From Neorhizobium galegae (GTDB lineage: Bacteria > Pseudomonadota > Alphaproteobacteria > Rhizobiales > Rhizobiaceae), in NCBI RefSeq assembly GCF_017877055.1, contig NZ_JAGIPG010000005.1, positions 62,001 through 126,000 on the forward strand: a stretch of 64,000 nucleotides of DNA. Reading direction: 5' to 3'. How positions within the stretch are numbered: the stretch's first letter is position 1; the number at the start of each line of letters is the position of its first letter. Below are positions 22,926-31,779 of this stretch, piece after piece. The position numbers and the translations under genes were made by a program. The notes under the pieces are model-generated. The model was not told the DNA's origin. It saw only the letters and a program-made list of their open reading frames with translations, and did no database searches.

Positions 22926-25426
22926 ATGCGACGACCTCGGTTGGCGTCGGCGATCGGACTGAGCCGAAGGGTGGCCTAAGCCCCCGTTCGACGCGGGTGA
23001 TGAACCTTGCCCGTTTCGTGACGCAGGCGATGCGTCGCGAACCGCAGGGCGTCGCGCTGGTCTGGGCCGAAAAGACGTGGACCTGGGAAGAGTTCGAGAC
23101 GCGCATCGACGCCATGGCTGCGGCGCTGCAGCAGCGTTTCGGGGTCACGAAGGGCGACCGCATCCTGGTCCAGTCGCAGAACTGCAACCAGATGTTCGAG
23201 AGCATGTTCGCCTGTTTTCGGATCGGCGCCGTCTGGGTGCCGACCAATTTTCGGCAGACGCCGGAAGAGGTCGCCTATCTCGCCAAGGCGAGCGGCGCGA
23301 CCGGCCTGATCTGCAACGCCTCGTGCCCCGATCATGCGTGGGTGGTGCGGGAGAGCACCCCGGCGGTCGGTTTCGTCCTTGCCATCGGAGAAGCGGATTT
23401 CGGGCCGTCCTATGATGCCGTTGTCGAGGAGTTTCGAGGCAGGAAGCCGGTCGAGGCGCGGGTCGAGCGCGACGATCCCTGCTGGTTCTTCTTCACGTCG
23501 GGCACGACGGGCCGCCCGAAGGCGGCGGTGCTGACCCACGGCCAGATGGCTTTCGTGATCAACAACCATCTCTGCGACCTGATGCCAGGCGTGACATCGG
23601 CCGATGCGGCGCTGGTCGTCGCGCCGCTCTCGCATGGCGCGGGCGTGCATCAGCTTACCCAGGTGGCTCATGGAGTGAAGACCATCCTGCTGCCGACCGA
23701 AAAATTCGATATCGATGCCGCCTGGGCGCTGATCGAAAAGTGGCGCGTCTCGACCATGTTCACGGTGCCGACCATTCTGAAGCTGCTCGTCGAGCATCCG
23801 GCTGCCGAAAAATACGACCATTCCTCGCTGCGCTACGTCATCTATGCCGGCGCGCCGATGTATCGCGAGGACCAGAAGCGGGCGCTGAAGAGCCTCGGTC
23901 CGGTGATCGTGCAATATTTCGGGCTCGGCGAAGTGACCGGTGCGATCACGGTCCTGCCACCGGCCTTGCATTCGACCGAGGACGGCGAGGCGGCCAGGAT
24001 CGGTACCTGCGGCATGGAACGCACCGGCATGCAGGTGTCGATCCAGAACGATGCGGGCGAGGAGGTCGGGCCTTACGAGACTGGCGAGATCTGCTGCATC
24101 GGCCCGGCGGTCTTCGCGGGCTATTACGACAATCCGGAGGCCAACGAGAAGGCGTTCCGCAGCGGCTGGTTCCGCACCGGCGACCTCGGCCACATGGATG
24201 CGGAGGGTTTTCTCTACATCACCGGCCGCGCCTCCGACATGTATATTTCCGGCGGCTCGAACGTCTATCCGCGCGAGATCGAGGAGAAGCTTCTCACCCA
24301 CCCGGCCATCAGCGAGGTGGCGGTGCTCGGCGTGCCGGATCCGCTCTGGGGCGAAGTCGGCGTGGCCGTCTGCGTCGCCAAGCCCGGTTCGGCGGTGACC
24401 GAGAAGGACCTGTTTGCCTTCATCGACGGCAGGATGTCCCGCTACAAGATGCCGAAGCGCTTCCTCTTCTGGGACGCGCTGCCGAAATCCGCCTATGGCA
24501 AGATCACCAAGAAGATGATCCGCGAAGAGCTGCAGGCGCGCGGCGAGCTCGACAATAAGCCGGCTAATGATCTGCCGGCATTGCGCCAGCTCAGGCATCC
24601 GGGGCCTGTCGCGCCGATCAGGCGCGAGGCGGTGCGGACCGCGTTGAAGCCGGTCGAGGGTGTGCTGCGGCCCGGCGAGATTTTCATGGCCGAGGTGGCG
24701 CGCATCTTCGCGGAGGCAGGCTGCAAGGGCGGTTTCCTCACTGTCGAGGGCGGCGCCTGCGATCCGTTCCGTTATGTCCTGCCGGCCTTCTCGCCGGACG
24801 AGGACCATGCCGCCTGGTACAGCGCCACGTTCGCGCCGGAAGCGGGCGGCAGATTCCAGACCGCGACCGCAATGGTCGGCGAACGGGACGGTGCGCCGTT
24901 CCTGCATTGCCACGGCATCTGGGATACGGGGGAAGGCGCCCTGTGCATGGGGCATGTGCTGCCCTTCGACAGTATCGTCAGCCGGCCGATCGCAGCCAGA
25001 GGTTATGGCAGCGCCACTGCGACCTTCTCGTCGATCCCCGATCCGGAAACGAATTTCACGCTGTTTTCCGCCAAGGGCGAGAGCGGCGAGGGCAACGGCA
25101 TCCTGCTGCGGGTTCGCCCGAACGAGGATGTCGGGATAGCGATCGAAGACGTCTGCCGGGACCACGGCATCGAGAGTGCCCGCATCTACGGCATCGGCAG
25201 CATCAACGAGCCCGTCTTCGAGGACGGGCGTCGCGTGGTCTGCCTCGCGACGGAGATCGCCATCGAGAACGGCGTGCTGGAAAACACGTCGGACGGGCTC
25301 CGAGCCTCGATCGACGCCGCGGTCGTCGATACGGACGGCGCGATCTATCACGGCCGGCTGGCGCGCGGCGACAATCCGGTCGGCGTCACGTTCGAACTGG
25401 TCATCATCGAAAACCAGGAGAGCTGA
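22922..25426 (+). CDS. Acyl-CoA synthetase fused to two PPC/DUF296 domains
   Basis: 834-residue fusion. Residues about 25-545 are an AMP-forming acyl-CoA synthetase: P-loop FFTSGTTGRPKAAVLTHG (about 186-203), FGLGEVTGA (about 325), GWFRTGDLGHMD (about 413-424), ISGGSNVYPREIEE and the adenylating lysine in YGKITKKM (about 526). Residues about 560-834 contain two copies of a PPC/DUF296-type domain, one with FLHCHGIWDTGEGALCMGHV (about 659-678) and one with IYGIGSINEPVFEDG (about 753-767). PPC domains are best known from plant AT-hook proteins and small bacterial trimers, usually unfused. One uninterrupted frame is seen. The acid activated is unknown. It overlaps the thiolase gene by 4 bases. 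Confidence 0.87.
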   Translation: MNATTSVGVGDRTEPKGGLSPRSTRVMNLARFVTQAMRREPQGVALVWAEKTWTWEEFETRIDAMAAALQQRFGVTKGDRILVQSQNCNQMFESMFACFRIGAVWVPTNFRQTPEEVAYLAKASGATGLICNASCPDHAWVVRESTPAVGFVLAIGEADFGPSYDAVVEEFRGRKPVEARVERDDPCWFFFTSGTTGRPKAAVLTHGQMAFVINNHLCDLMPGVTSADAALVVAPLSHGAGVHQLTQVAHGVKTILLPTEKFDIDAAWALIEKWRVSTMFTVPTILKLLVEHPAAEKYDHSSLRYVIYAGAPMYREDQKRALKSLGPVIVQYFGLGEVTGAITVLPPALHSTEDGEAARIGTCGMERTGMQVSIQNDAGEEVGPYETGEICCIGPAVFAGYYDNPEANEKAFRSGWFRTGDLGHMDAEGFLYITGRASDMYISGGSNVYPREIEEKLLTHPAISEVAVLGVPDPLWGEVGVAVCVAKPGSAVTEKDLFAFIDGRMSRYKMPKRFLFWDALPKSAYGKITKKMIREELQARGELDNKPANDLPALRQLRHPGPVAPIRREAVRTALKPVEGVLRPGEIFMAEVARIFAEAGCKGGFLTVEGGACDPFRYVLPAFSPDEDHAAWYSATFAPEAGGRFQTATAMVGERDGAPFLHCHGIWDTGEGALCMGHVLPFDSIVSRPIAARGYGSATATFSSIPDPETNFTLFSAKGESGEGNGILLRVRPNEDVGIAIEDVCRDHGIESARIYGIGSINEPVFEDGRRVVCLATEIAIENGVLENTSDGLRASIDAAVVDTDGAIYHGRLARGDNPVGVTFELVIIENQES

Positions 25427-25428
25427 AC

Positions 25429-26178
25429 ATGCGAAGCGTCGTCGTCACGGGTGCGGGATCGGGTATCGGCCTTTCGACGACGGAGCTTCTGATCGAAGCC
25501 GGCTGGCATGTGCTGGCGGCCGACCGCGACGCCGCAGCGCTCGAGCGGCTGGTGGAACGGCTCGGCAATCGGGCCGGTCTGCTCACCACCGTCCTCCTCG
25601 ATATCACCGACGAAAAAGCGATCGCCGAACTTGGCCGTCGCTGCCAAACCCTCCAGAGCCCGCTGCAGGCATTGGTCAACAGCGCGGGAATCGGTTCGAA
25701 TGTCCGCTTCGCCGATACCACGACCGATCAGCTCCGGCGGATGTATGAGGTCAATGTCGTCGGCGCGTTCGCGCTGTCGCAGGCGCTCGCCCCGATCATG
25801 CGGGAAAACGGTGGCGGCTCGATCGTCCATATCGCTTCGGTCTCCGGCATCAAGGGCAATCTCGGCCGCTCCGCCTATGGCGCCTCGAAGGGCGCACTGG
25901 TCACGCTCACCAAAATCATGGCAGTCGAGCTGGCCGACGACCTGATCCGCGTCAACGCCATTGCGCCTGGACCGATCGAGACGCCGATGGTCAAGGAGAA
26001 CCATACGGCCGTGACGCGCGAGGAGTGGAACCGCACCGTCCCGATGCGTCGCTACGGCCGGCCGGAGGAGATCGCCGCGGCCATAGCCTTCCTCGTGGAC
26101 GAGCGGCAGTCCTCCTATGTGACCGGCCAGATTCTCGCCGTTGACGGCGGATTCACCGCTGCCGGGCTAATGGCCTGA
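25429..26178 (+). CDS. Short-chain dehydrogenase/reductase, FabG-like
   Basis: 249-residue SDR. Nucleotide-binding TGAGSGIG (about residues 6-13), NSAGIG (about 83-88), catalytic Ser in IASVSG, YGASKGAL (Tyr/Lys about 149/153) and APGPIETPM. It is a classical, FabG-like SDR whose substrate could be a 3-hydroxyacyl-CoA or an alcohol. The start ATG 25429 lies 2 bases after the fusion-protein stop, so it is translated from the same transcript; the open frame extends upstream only as a shadow of the previous gene. It is the last gene of the TRAP/thiolase operon. No strong terminator is visible in the next 137 bases. Confidence 0.9.
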   Translation: MRSVVVTGAGSGIGLSTTELLIEAGWHVLAADRDAAALERLVERLGNRAGLLTTVLLDITDEKAIAELGRRCQTLQSPLQALVNSAGIGSNVRFADTTTDQLRRMYEVNVVGAFALSQALAPIMRENGGGSIVHIASVSGIKGNLGRSAYGASKGALVTLTKIMAVELADDLIRVNAIAPGPIETPMVKENHTAVTREEWNRTVPMRRYGRPEEIAAAIAFLVDERQSSYVTGQILAVDGGFTAAGLMA

Positions 26179-26315
26179 ACCGTTCCGGCACGACGTTCGT
26201 CATATGACAATCTCTTCACGAAAATAGGCGGCTGGGCGCGTCGAGGCTCGTTGACAAGTCACGGGATAGATTAGAAAACTGCCAACTTCCGACTGCAGCC
26301 ACGGGGGGACTTTCA

Positions 26316-29300
26316 ATGTCTAGGCGCGCGTTTTTCGGCTTTCTCGCTCTCATCGTTTCCGCATTCGCTTTCGTCTCGCCGCTGACTGCGGCCGACCGGC
26401 GGATCGAAAGCACTCCGAACAGCGATTATCTCGGTTTCGATCTGCGAACCGTGAAGAATGTCAGTCAGCCCCAGTGCGAGGCGGCTTGCATCGGCGACAA
26501 CGCCTGCAAGGCTTTCACCTATAACGAGAAAGCCAAGTGGTGCTTTCTCAAGTCGGATTACAGCCAGCTCAACCCGTTCCCGGGCGCGACTGCCGGCAAG
26601 ATCGTCGTAACGGCGGTGGAGCCCGATATCGGCGCGCCGCCGAAACTCTCCTTCCTCTCGGAAGAGGTTCTTCAGCAGGCGCGCGATCAGAAGGACGGCC
26701 TGACGCTCGGCGACAATCAGAAGGGTTACGGCGTCGAGAACCTCAAGACGATCGCCCAGGGACAGCTGCTGGCCGGCAATGTCGATACGGCGATCTACAA
26801 TTTCAAAGGCGCGCTCTCGATCATCCCCGACGACGGTGCGCTGTGGATCGAGCTTGCCCGCGCTGCCGGGACCGCGAAGAACAACGGCACCGCCGATGGC
26901 GAAGGCACACTTGCCGCGGTCAATGGCTACCAGCTTTCGCGCACGACGCAGACCCGCGCGGATGCGCTGGCGGTGCTTGCTGCAGCGCTTGCGAAGCAGC
27001 AGAATTATCGTGCCGCGCTCAATGCCTACAAGGCGAGCCTCGCGCTGGTGAACGCCCGCACCGTGCAGGCTGCCTATAACGACCTGCGCGAGCGCCAGGG
27101 CTTCCGCATGACCGGCAACACGGTCGATGCCGACAGCGCCAACCCGCGCGTCTGCGTGCAGTTCTCCGAACCGCTGGTGAAGATCGGCGTCGATTACGCG
27201 CCCTTTGTCGTGCTCAACGGCCAGGCGCCGAAGGCGATGGAAGCCAAGGACAACCAGATCTGCGTCGAAGGCCTCACCCATGGGCAGCGCTACAAGCTGT
27301 CGCTGCGCCGTGGCCTGCCGTCTTCCGTGGACGAGCCGCTTGTTGCACAGGTCGATATCGACATCTACGTCAAGGACCGTTCGGCGAGCGTGCGTTTCAC
27401 CGGCGACAGTTTCGTACTGCCGTCGACTGCGCGCCGCGGCATCCCGATCGTCTCGGTCAACACCGAGAAGGCCAATCTGAAGCTCTACCGCGTCGGTGAC
27501 CGCAGCATCGCCCCGCTGCTCGCCAATTCGCAGTTCCTGACCCAGATGGACGGTTATAATGCCACCCAGATCGAGGAGCAGAGCGGGGAACTGGTCTGGC
27601 AGGGCACGATCGATATTGCCCAGGATCTCAACAAGGACGTGGTGACGAGCTTCCCGGTCGACGAGGCGCTGCCGACCCGCAAGCCCGGCGTCTACATGCT
27701 GACCGCGGCTGCCGCCAACGCCACGAGCCAGGAATGGGATACCAAGGCGACGCAATGGTTCGTCGTTTCGGATATCGGGCTCACCACCTATGCCGGCACG
27801 GACGGTCTCAACGTCTTTGCCCGTTCGCTCGGCAGCGCCAAGCCGATGGCAGGCGTCGATCTGCAGCTTCTCGCCAAGAACAACGAAATCCTCGGCACGG
27901 CGAAGACCGATGCGGATGGCCGCGCGGTGTTCACCGCAGGCCTGATGCGTGGCACGGCGGCCATGGTACCGGCCGTGCTGGCCGCCCAGAACAACGGCCA
28001 GGACTATGTCTTCCTCGACATGGCCCGTGCCGGTTTCGATCTGTCTGACCGCGGCGTCACGGGCCGTCCGGCGCCAGGCGCGATCGACATCCTGCCCTGG
28101 ACCGAACGCGGCATCTACCGCCCCGGCGAAACCGTGCATGCCTCGGCGCTCGCCCGCAATATCGACGCGACGGCGATCGAGAACCTGCCGCTCACCTTCG
28201 TTTTCTTACGGCCGGATGGCGTCGAGGATCGGCGGATGGTCAACAACGGTTCGCTCGGCGGTTACACGCTCGACCTGCCGCTGCTGGCCACCTCGATGCG
28301 CGGCACATGGACGATGCAGATCTTTACCGATCCCAAGGGTTCGGCGATCGGAGAAAAGACCTTCCTCGTCGATGATTTCGTGCCGGATCGCATCGAATTC
28401 GACATGACCAGCGACGCCAAGGAAATCGCGGTCGGGGAGCCGGTGGCGGTCAATATCGATGGCCGTTATCTCTATGGAGCGCCGGCGGCCGGCCTCAATC
28501 TGGAGGGCGAGATCGCGCTGAAGACGACGCGCGAAAATCCGGCCTTCCCGGGCTATCAGTTCGGCCTCGTCGATGAAGAGGCGAGCGAAGCGGTGCGCAT
28601 TCCGCTTGAGGAGCTCGAACCGCTCGACGACGACGGCAAGGCGACCTTCGACGCGACCGTTACTGAGGCGCCTTCGACGACGCAGCTGGTGAATGCCGAT
28701 ATCGTCGTGCGCATGCAGGAGGCGGGCGGCCGTGCCATCGAGCGTTCGATCACCCTGCCGGTGAAGGCAGAAGGCGCGCGGATTGGCATCAAACCGGAAT
28801 TTTCCGGCGATCTCGGCGAGAACTCGGTCGGTAATTTCACCGTGATCATGGTGGACGAGGCCGGCAAAAAGCAGGCGGTACAGAACCTGCCCTGGAAGCT
28901 GATCAAGATCGACCGCGATTACCAGTGGTACCGTGACGGTTCGTCCTGGCGGTATGAGCCGGTGACCCGCACCAGCCAGGCTGCCAACGGCACGGTGAAT
29001 GTCACGGCGGATGGCGGCAAGGTTTCCGTTCCGGTCAAGTGGGGCCGCTACCGGCTCGAGGTCGAAACCGCCGAAATCGGCGGCCCCACCTCCAGCGTCG
29101 AATTCGATGCCGGCTGGTTCGTGACCGCGACCTCGACCGAAACCCCGGACGCGCTGGAAATCGCGCTCGACAAGCAGAGCTACAAGATCGGCGAGACGGC
29201 CAAGCTCAAGGTGTCGTCGCGTTACGCCGGCGAGCTGATGATCACGTCCGGTTCCGAGAGCCTGATTGCGGTCAAGACCGCAAGCATCGGCGCCAGTGGT

Positions 29301-31763
29301 GGCGAAGTGGAAATCCCGGTCACCGCCGCCTGGGGCGCCGGTTCCTATGTCACGGCGACGCTTTATCGTCCCGGCCAGGCGCAGGAAAGCCGCATGCCGA
29401 TGCGCGCCATCGGCGTCACCTGGCTGAAGGTCGATCCGGAAAATCGCGATCTGCAGGTATCGATCACGGCGCCGGAAAAGACGCTGCCGCGCCAGCCGCT
29501 CAACATCTCGCTGCAGGTCGCCGGAGCAGGCGCCAATGAGGACGCTTATGTCACTGTCGCTGCGGTGGATGTCGGCATCCTCAATCTGACGCGTTACCAG
29601 CCTCCGGCGCCGGACGACTGGTATTTCGGCCAGCGCCGCCTCGGCCTCGAAATCCGCGATCTCTATGGCCGTCTGATCGACGGTTCGCTCGGCGCGACCG
29701 GGCGGCTGCGCACCGGCGGCGACGGCGGCAGCACGGCGTTGCAGAGCAGTCCGCCCAAGGAAAAGCTGATCGCCTTCTTCTCCGGTCCGGTGAAGCTCGA
29801 TGAACAGGGCAAGGCGAATGTCTCCTTCGACATTCCGCAGTTCAACGGCACGGCGCGCGTCATGGCGGTAGCCTGGTCGAAGACCGGCGTCGGGCATGGC
29901 GTCAAGGACGTGGTGATCCGCGATCCGGTGGTAATCACCGCCAGCCTGCCGCGCTTCCTCGCCCCCGGCGACCAGACCAATCTGAGGCTCGATATCGCCA
30001 ATACCGATGCGCCGGCCGGCGACTACCAGCTGGCCGTCACCACCAACAGACCGGTCGCCGTCGATCAGAAGGGGACCGGAAAGATCACGCTCGCCGCCGG
30101 TGGCAAGTCGGATGTCACGCTTGCGCTGCGCGGTGTCGAGCCGGGCGACGGGTCGATCTTGATCCGCCTTTCGAATGCCTCCGGCATGTCGCTGGACCAG
30201 GTGCTCGATATTCCGGTGCGACCGGCCGCAATGCCGATCACCCAGCAGCGGCTCGTCGAGCTGAAGCCGGGCGCCAGCGTTACGGTCGATTCCAACCTGC
30301 TCGCCGACAGCATCCTGCCGGGCGCCTCGATCAGCGTGAATGTCAGCCGCTCGACCGCCTTCGACATCCCGGCACTGCTGATGAGCCTCAGCCGGTATCC
30401 CTATGGCTGCGCCGAGCAGACCACCAGCCGCGCCCTGCCGCTTCTCTATCTCAGCCAGATGGCGGTGCAGAACGGTCTGGCCGATGATACGGAGGTCAAG
30501 AAGCGGGTGCAGGATGCGATCTATCGCGTGCTGTCCTACCAGTCCTCGGCCGGCAGTTTCGGTCTCTGGGGTCCGGGCGGCGGCGATCTGTGGCTCGATT
30601 CCTACGTGAGCGACTTCCTCAGCCGTGCCCGCGAGCAGGGTTACAACGTGCCGGAACAGGCACTCGTCCAGGCCCTCGACAGCCTGCAGAACTCGCTCGG
30701 CTTCACCAACAACGTCAAGGACCAGGGCAACGAGATCGCCTATGCGCTCTATGTGCTCGCCCGCAACCGCAAGGCCGCGATCAGCGACCTGCGCTATTAC
30801 GCCGATACGATGCTGAACGATTTCCCGACGCCGCTCGCCAAGGCGCATATCGCTGCAGCGCTGGCGCTCTACGGCGATGCGCAGCGGTCCCGGAATATTT
30901 TTGCGGCCTCGCTGCAGATGTCGGAAGATGCGCAGATCCGCCGGGTGAGCCTGTCGCGTTCGGATTACGGCTCGTCGCTGCGTGATGGTGCCGCGGTTCT
31001 GGCGCTTGCCGCCGAAAGCCGGCCGGTGCCGCCGATCGTTCCGGCGCTCGCCACCATCGTCGCCAAGGAATGGGGGCAGAAGAAATATACCAGCACCCAG
31101 GAACAGACTTGGATGCTGCTGGCCGCCCGCGCGCTGCAGAACGGCGACGACGGTCTGCGCCTGCAGGTCAACGGCGCCGATCATCGCGGCACGCTGATGT
31201 CGCAGATGGCCGGTGATGCGCTGATCGGCCATCCGCTGACCGTCAAGAACAACAGCGCCGATCCGCTGTCGGCCTCGATCACGACGGTCGCGGCACCTGC
31301 CCAACCGCTGCCCGCCGGCGGCGACGGTTTCCAGATCACCCGGACCTATTATTCGATGGATGGCGAGGAGACGAATGTCAGCGAAGCGCAGCAGAACCAG
31401 CGTTATGTGGCGGTGATCAGCATCACTGAGAGCAACAGCTGGCCGTCGCGTATCGTCGTCACCGACCTTCTGCCGGCCGGATTCGAGATCGACAATCCGA
31501 GCATCGTCAACAGCGCGAGCCTCACCAACTTCGACTGGATCGAGGAGGTGCAGGCAGCCCATACCGAGTTCCGCAACGACCGTTTCGTCGCGGCTTTCGA
31601 CCGGAGCGCCGGCGACAACCGCGAGATCACGCTTGCCTATGTGGTCCGCGCCGTGACGCCCGGCGTCTACGATCATCCGGCTGCCCAGGTCGAGGACATG
31701 TATCGTCCGCAGTTCTCGGCTCGTACCGCAACCGGCAAGATGGAGGTGCTGGCCGCCCAGTAA
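26316..31763 (+). CDS. Bacterial alpha-2-macroglobulin with N-terminal PAN/apple domain
   Basis: 1815-residue exported protease trap. Residues 1-26 form a Sec signal peptide (FFGFLALIVSAFAFVSPLTA) without a lipobox cysteine, unlike E. coli YfhM, so the protein is probably soluble in the periplasm. A Cys-rich PAN/apple domain (about 30-90, CEAACIGDNACKAFTY) is followed by TPR-like and macroglobulin-like domains. The thioester motif is intact: YPYGCAEQTTSR with Cys1365. A protease cleaving the bait region would expose this thioester for covalent capture. It is paired with pbpC 16 bases downstream, the usual bacterial arrangement linked to protecting the periplasm after wall damage. ATG 26316 follows GGGGGGAC. 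Confidence 0.92.
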   Translation: MSRRAFFGFLALIVSAFAFVSPLTAADRRIESTPNSDYLGFDLRTVKNVSQPQCEAACIGDNACKAFTYNEKAKWCFLKSDYSQLNPFPGATAGKIVVTAVEPDIGAPPKLSFLSEEVLQQARDQKDGLTLGDNQKGYGVENLKTIAQGQLLAGNVDTAIYNFKGALSIIPDDGALWIELARAAGTAKNNGTADGEGTLAAVNGYQLSRTTQTRADALAVLAAALAKQQNYRAALNAYKASLALVNARTVQAAYNDLRERQGFRMTGNTVDADSANPRVCVQFSEPLVKIGVDYAPFVVLNGQAPKAMEAKDNQICVEGLTHGQRYKLSLRRGLPSSVDEPLVAQVDIDIYVKDRSASVRFTGDSFVLPSTARRGIPIVSVNTEKANLKLYRVGDRSIAPLLANSQFLTQMDGYNATQIEEQSGELVWQGTIDIAQDLNKDVVTSFPVDEALPTRKPGVYMLTAAAANATSQEWDTKATQWFVVSDIGLTTYAGTDGLNVFARSLGSAKPMAGVDLQLLAKNNEILGTAKTDADGRAVFTAGLMRGTAAMVPAVLAAQNNGQDYVFLDMARAGFDLSDRGVTGRPAPGAIDILPWTERGIYRPGETVHASALARNIDATAIENLPLTFVFLRPDGVEDRRMVNNGSLGGYTLDLPLLATSMRGTWTMQIFTDPKGSAIGEKTFLVDDFVPDRIEFDMTSDAKEIAVGEPVAVNIDGRYLYGAPAAGLNLEGEIALKTTRENPAFPGYQFGLVDEEASEAVRIPLEELEPLDDDGKATFDATVTEAPSTTQLVNADIVVRMQEAGGRAIERSITLPVKAEGARIGIKPEFSGDLGENSVGNFTVIMVDEAGKKQAVQNLPWKLIKIDRDYQWYRDGSSWRYEPVTRTSQAANGTVNVTADGGKVSVPVKWGRYRLEVETAEIGGPTSSVEFDAGWFVTATSTETPDALEIALDKQSYKIGETAKLKVSSRYAGELMITSGSESLIAVKTASIGASGGEVEIPVTAAWGAGSYVTATLYRPGQAQESRMPMRAIGVTWLKVDPENRDLQVSITAPEKTLPRQPLNISLQVAGAGANEDAYVTVAAVDVGILNLTRYQPPAPDDWYFGQRRLGLEIRDLYGRLIDGSLGATGRLRTGGDGGSTALQSSPPKEKLIAFFSGPVKLDEQGKANVSFDIPQFNGTARVMAVAWSKTGVGHGVKDVVIRDPVVITASLPRFLAPGDQTNLRLDIANTDAPAGDYQLAVTTNRPVAVDQKGTGKITLAAGGKSDVTLALRGVEPGDGSILIRLSNASGMSLDQVLDIPVRPAAMPITQQRLVELKPGASVTVDSNLLADSILPGASISVNVSRSTAFDIPALLMSLSRYPYGCAEQTTSRALPLLYLSQMAVQNGLADDTEVKKRVQDAIYRVLSYQSSAGSFGLWGPGGGDLWLDSYVSDFLSRAREQGYNVPEQALVQALDSLQNSLGFTNNVKDQGNEIAYALYVLARNRKAAISDLRYYADTMLNDFPTPLAKAHIAAALALYGDAQRSRNIFAASLQMSEDAQIRRVSLSRSDYGSSLRDGAAVLALAAESRPVPPIVPALATIVAKEWGQKKYTSTQEQTWMLLAARALQNGDDGLRLQVNGADHRGTLMSQMAGDALIGHPLTVKNNSADPLSASITTVAAPAQPLPAGGDGFQITRTYYSMDGEETNVSEAQQNQRYVAVISITESNSWPSRIVVTDLLPAGFEIDNPSIVNSASLTNFDWIEEVQAAHTEFRNDRFVAAFDRSAGDNREITLAYVVRAVTPGVYDHPAAQVEDMYRPQFSARTATGKMEVLAAQ

Positions 31764-31779
31764 GCGGCAGCTCGTTCCG

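Noticed and set aside
24560..24620. Frameshift or missing stop as the cause of the ligase-PPC fusion
   Set aside because: The frame is continuous, codon use is even across the join, and the ligase C-terminus is followed by a plausible linker. No sign of an error is visible, although relatives should be compared.
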